A stretch of 25,555 nucleotides of DNA. It comes from Gallionella sp. UBA6045. Lineage in GTDB: Bacteria > Pseudomonadota > Gammaproteobacteria > Burkholderiales > Gallionellaceae. The DNA lies in assembly GCA_002429165.1 (NCBI GenBank), contig DIYV01000036.1, positions 1-25,555 of the forward strand. Reading direction: 5' to 3'. Positions 24,267-25,555 of the stretch are shown piece after piece. The first letter of the stretch is position 1. Each line of letters opens with the position of its first letter. The notes under the pieces were generated by a model, which was not told where the DNA came from, made no database searches, and saw nothing but the letters and a program-made list of their open reading frames with translations. The position numbers were made by a program, and so were the translations under genes.

Positions 24267-25121
24267 ATGTCTTCGCAGGATGTGAGTCAGGCCGATTTCG
24301 AACAACAGGTAGTGGCTGCTTCGTTCAAGCATCCGGTGGTGATCGATTTCTGCGCGCCGTGGTGCGCGCCGTGCAAGGTGCTCAAGCCCATCCTGGAAAA
24401 GCTGGCTGCGGAGTATGGCGGGAAGTTCAAGCTCGCCAAGGTGAATTCGGACGAGAATCAGGAGATCGCGGCGCGCTATGCGTTGCGCGGTATCCCCTCG
24501 GTGAAGGCGATGGTGGATGGCAAGATCGTCAATGAATTTACCGGGGCGCTGCCGGAAAGCGCGGTGCGCGAATGGCTGGACAAGATCATCCCGAGCCCGG
24601 CGGAAGAGTTGCGCCGCGAGGCACAGCACATCGTGGACGCGGGCGACCTCGACGGCGCGCTGCAGAAACTGGCCGAGGCCTCAAGGCTTGAACCGGACAA
24701 CGAGGTGGTGCGCGTGGATAGCGCGGAGATATTGCTGGAGCAGGGCAACGCGGACGAGGCGCAGCGTTTGCTCGACAGTTTGCGCGATCCCGACATCCTG
24801 AAGGATGCGCGCGTGCTGCAACTCAAGGCGCAGGTGAGGCTGGCGGAGATGAAGGAGGTAGGCGAGAGCGAAGCGTCACTCGCCGCCGCGATTGCGGCGA
24901 ACGAAAACGATCTCGAAGCACGGTTCAAGCTCGCGAATGTGCTGATCGCAGCTAACCGTGCTGCCGAGGGGATGGACCAGCTGCTGGAGATCGTGCGGCG
25001 TGACCGCAAGTTCAAGGATGACATCGGGCGCAAGACGCTGCTCGATGTGTTCAACCTGCTGGGCGGGCAGGGCGAACTGGTGGCGACCTACCGGCGCAAA
25101 CTGGCGGCTTTGCTGAATTGA
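24267..25121 (+). CDS. cnoX: Thioredoxin-TPR co-chaperone, CnoX/YbbN family
   Basis: 284-residue cytoplasmic protein with an N-terminal thioredoxin domain (about 1-110) followed by TPR-like helices (about 115-284), the same length as E. coli CnoX/YbbN. The family holds unfolded proteins and passes them to GroEL or DnaK during oxidative stress. The active site is WCAPC (C33, C36), with an extra C29. E. coli CnoX lacks a full CxxC, whereas the Caulobacter protein has one, so this version may keep reductase activity. The cis-Pro loop RGIPSVKA is present. Start chosen at 24267, which has AAGGAAGGG six bases upstream; the ATG at 24249 lacks a ribosome-binding site. Confidence 0.9.
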   Translation: MSSQDVSQADFEQQVVAASFKHPVVIDFCAPWCAPCKVLKPILEKLAAEYGGKFKLAKVNSDENQEIAARYALRGIPSVKAMVDGKIVNEFTGALPESAVREWLDKIIPSPAEELRREAQHIVDAGDLDGALQKLAEASRLEPDNEVVRVDSAEILLEQGNADEAQRLLDSLRDPDILKDARVLQLKAQVRLAEMKEVGESEASLAAAIAANENDLEARFKLANVLIAANRAAEGMDQLLEIVRRDRKFKDDIGRKTLLDVFNLLGGQGELVATYRRKLAALLN

Positions 25122-25188
25122 TACCAGCCATACAGGTAAATAGGGGTGGAATATAAACAACGGGCATTTACATTCGAGAGGTAACATC

Positions 25189-25221
25189 ATGAGCAAACCC
25201 AATCACCGGAGGTATATATGA
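25189..25221 (+). CDS. Candidate 10-residue leader ORF overlapping the thiolase start
   Basis: GAGAGG followed by an ATG at 25189 opens a frame encoding [10 protein letters not shown], whose TGA overlaps the thiolase ATG (ATGA). The ribosome-binding site of the thiolase lies inside this frame. The first codons (ATGAGCAAAC) and the preceding GAGGTA repeat those of the thiolase start. It could couple or tune thiolase translation, or be a by-product of a small duplication. Confidence 0.3.
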   Translation: MSKPNHRRYI

Positions 25222-25555
25222 GCAAACAAGTCCAGGAAGCCTACATTGTTGCCGCGACACGCACGCCGGTCGGCAAGGCGCCGCGCGGAATGTTCCGCAA
25301 CACCCGCCCCGACGATCTGCTCGCGCATGTGCTGAGGAGCGTGCTGGCGCAGGCGCCGTCGCTCGATCCGGCGCAGATCGCCGATGTGATCGTCGGCTGC
25401 GCGATGCCGGAAGCGGAGCAGGGCATGAACGTGGCGCGCATCGGGCTGCTGCTGGCCGGGCTGCCGGTCGGCGTGCCGGGCGTGACGGTGAACCGCTTCT
25501 GCTCGTCCGGCCTGCAGGCGGTGGCGATGGCAGCGGACCGCATCCGGCTCGGCGA
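25218..25555 (+). CDS. fadA: Acetyl-CoA C-acyltransferase (thiolase, FadA-type), 3' part outside window
   Basis: Thiolase that cleaves 3-ketoacyl-CoA to acetyl-CoA and shortened acyl-CoA, the last step of beta-oxidation. Only the first 112 codons are present and the frame is open to the window end. The N-terminus [19 protein letters not shown] and the acylated nucleophile Cys95 in [10 protein letters not shown] are clear. GGAGG (25208-25212) precedes the ATG. It would form the trifunctional pathway with the dehydrogenase/hydratase fusion encoded at 20617-23100, but the two genes are separated by three others. FadA versus a related FadI-type enzyme cannot be settled from this fragment. Confidence 0.9.
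   Translation, partial: MSKQVQEAYIVAATRTPVGKAPRGMFRNTRPDDLLAHVLRSVLAQAPSLDPAQIADVIVGCAMPEAEQGMNVARIGLLLAGLPVGVPGVTVNRFCSSGLQAVAMAADRIRLG

Overview
The window is chromosomal DNA of a GC-rich Gram-negative bacterium, most likely a betaproteobacterium. The grounds are the rluD-pgeF pair, an OmpR/EnvZ pair of the betaproteobacterial kind, YciA, FadL and FadE homologues, outer-membrane and lipoprotein signals, and the style of the dispersed palindromic repeats. Placement near Nitrosomonadales/Gallionellaceae is only an inference. Genes are densely packed and no gene-free stretch exceeds 300 bases. I see no rRNA, tRNA, CRISPR array, integrase or transposase.

Layout. Positions 1-3506 are forward housekeeping genes: the 3' part of rluD, overlapping pgeF, a ZIP metal transporter and rimO. 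At 3538-6230 a reverse gene for a periplasmic protein built of 19-residue tandem repeats diverges from an ompR-envZ operon; the arrangement recalls cpxP next to cpxRA. A DinG/YoaA-type iron-sulfur helicase (reverse, 6238-8187) follows. Its upstream side (8190-8760) is a scrambled patch. It holds a DUF433 antitoxin whose toxin gene is cut off after about 12 codons by a dRS3-like palindromic repeat, and then a decayed second copy of the first ~34 codons of the helicase gene. From 8893 to 12941 come single genes: a flavin-reductase-like protein, a periplasmic DsrE-like protein, a YaiI-family protein, a lipoprotein and radA. A TMEM175-like channel gene (to 13541) trails radA.

From 13675 to the right edge lies a fatty-acid degradation cluster: fadE-type acyl-CoA dehydrogenase, an HSDL2-like short-chain dehydrogenase, acyl-CoA synthetase, YciA thioesterase, FadL outer-membrane transporter, a 3-hydroxyacyl-CoA dehydrogenase/enoyl-CoA hydratase fusion (domain order as in Bacillus FadN, not E. 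coli FadB), and the start of a thiolase. Together these cover uptake, activation and all four steps of beta-oxidation. The fusion gene and the thiolase, normally adjacent, are separated by about 2.1 kb holding an AT-rich HEPN-like gene, a GFA/CENP-V-type zinc protein, a 30-bp inverted-repeat element and a CnoX-type thioredoxin-TPR gene.

The most notable observations are the broken toxin-antitoxin module bounded by helicase-gene copies, the lone HEPN-motif gene splitting the beta-oxidation cluster, the 19-residue repeat protein beside ompR-envZ, and a tiny leader ORF that overlaps the thiolase start. I found no clearly new multi-gene system.
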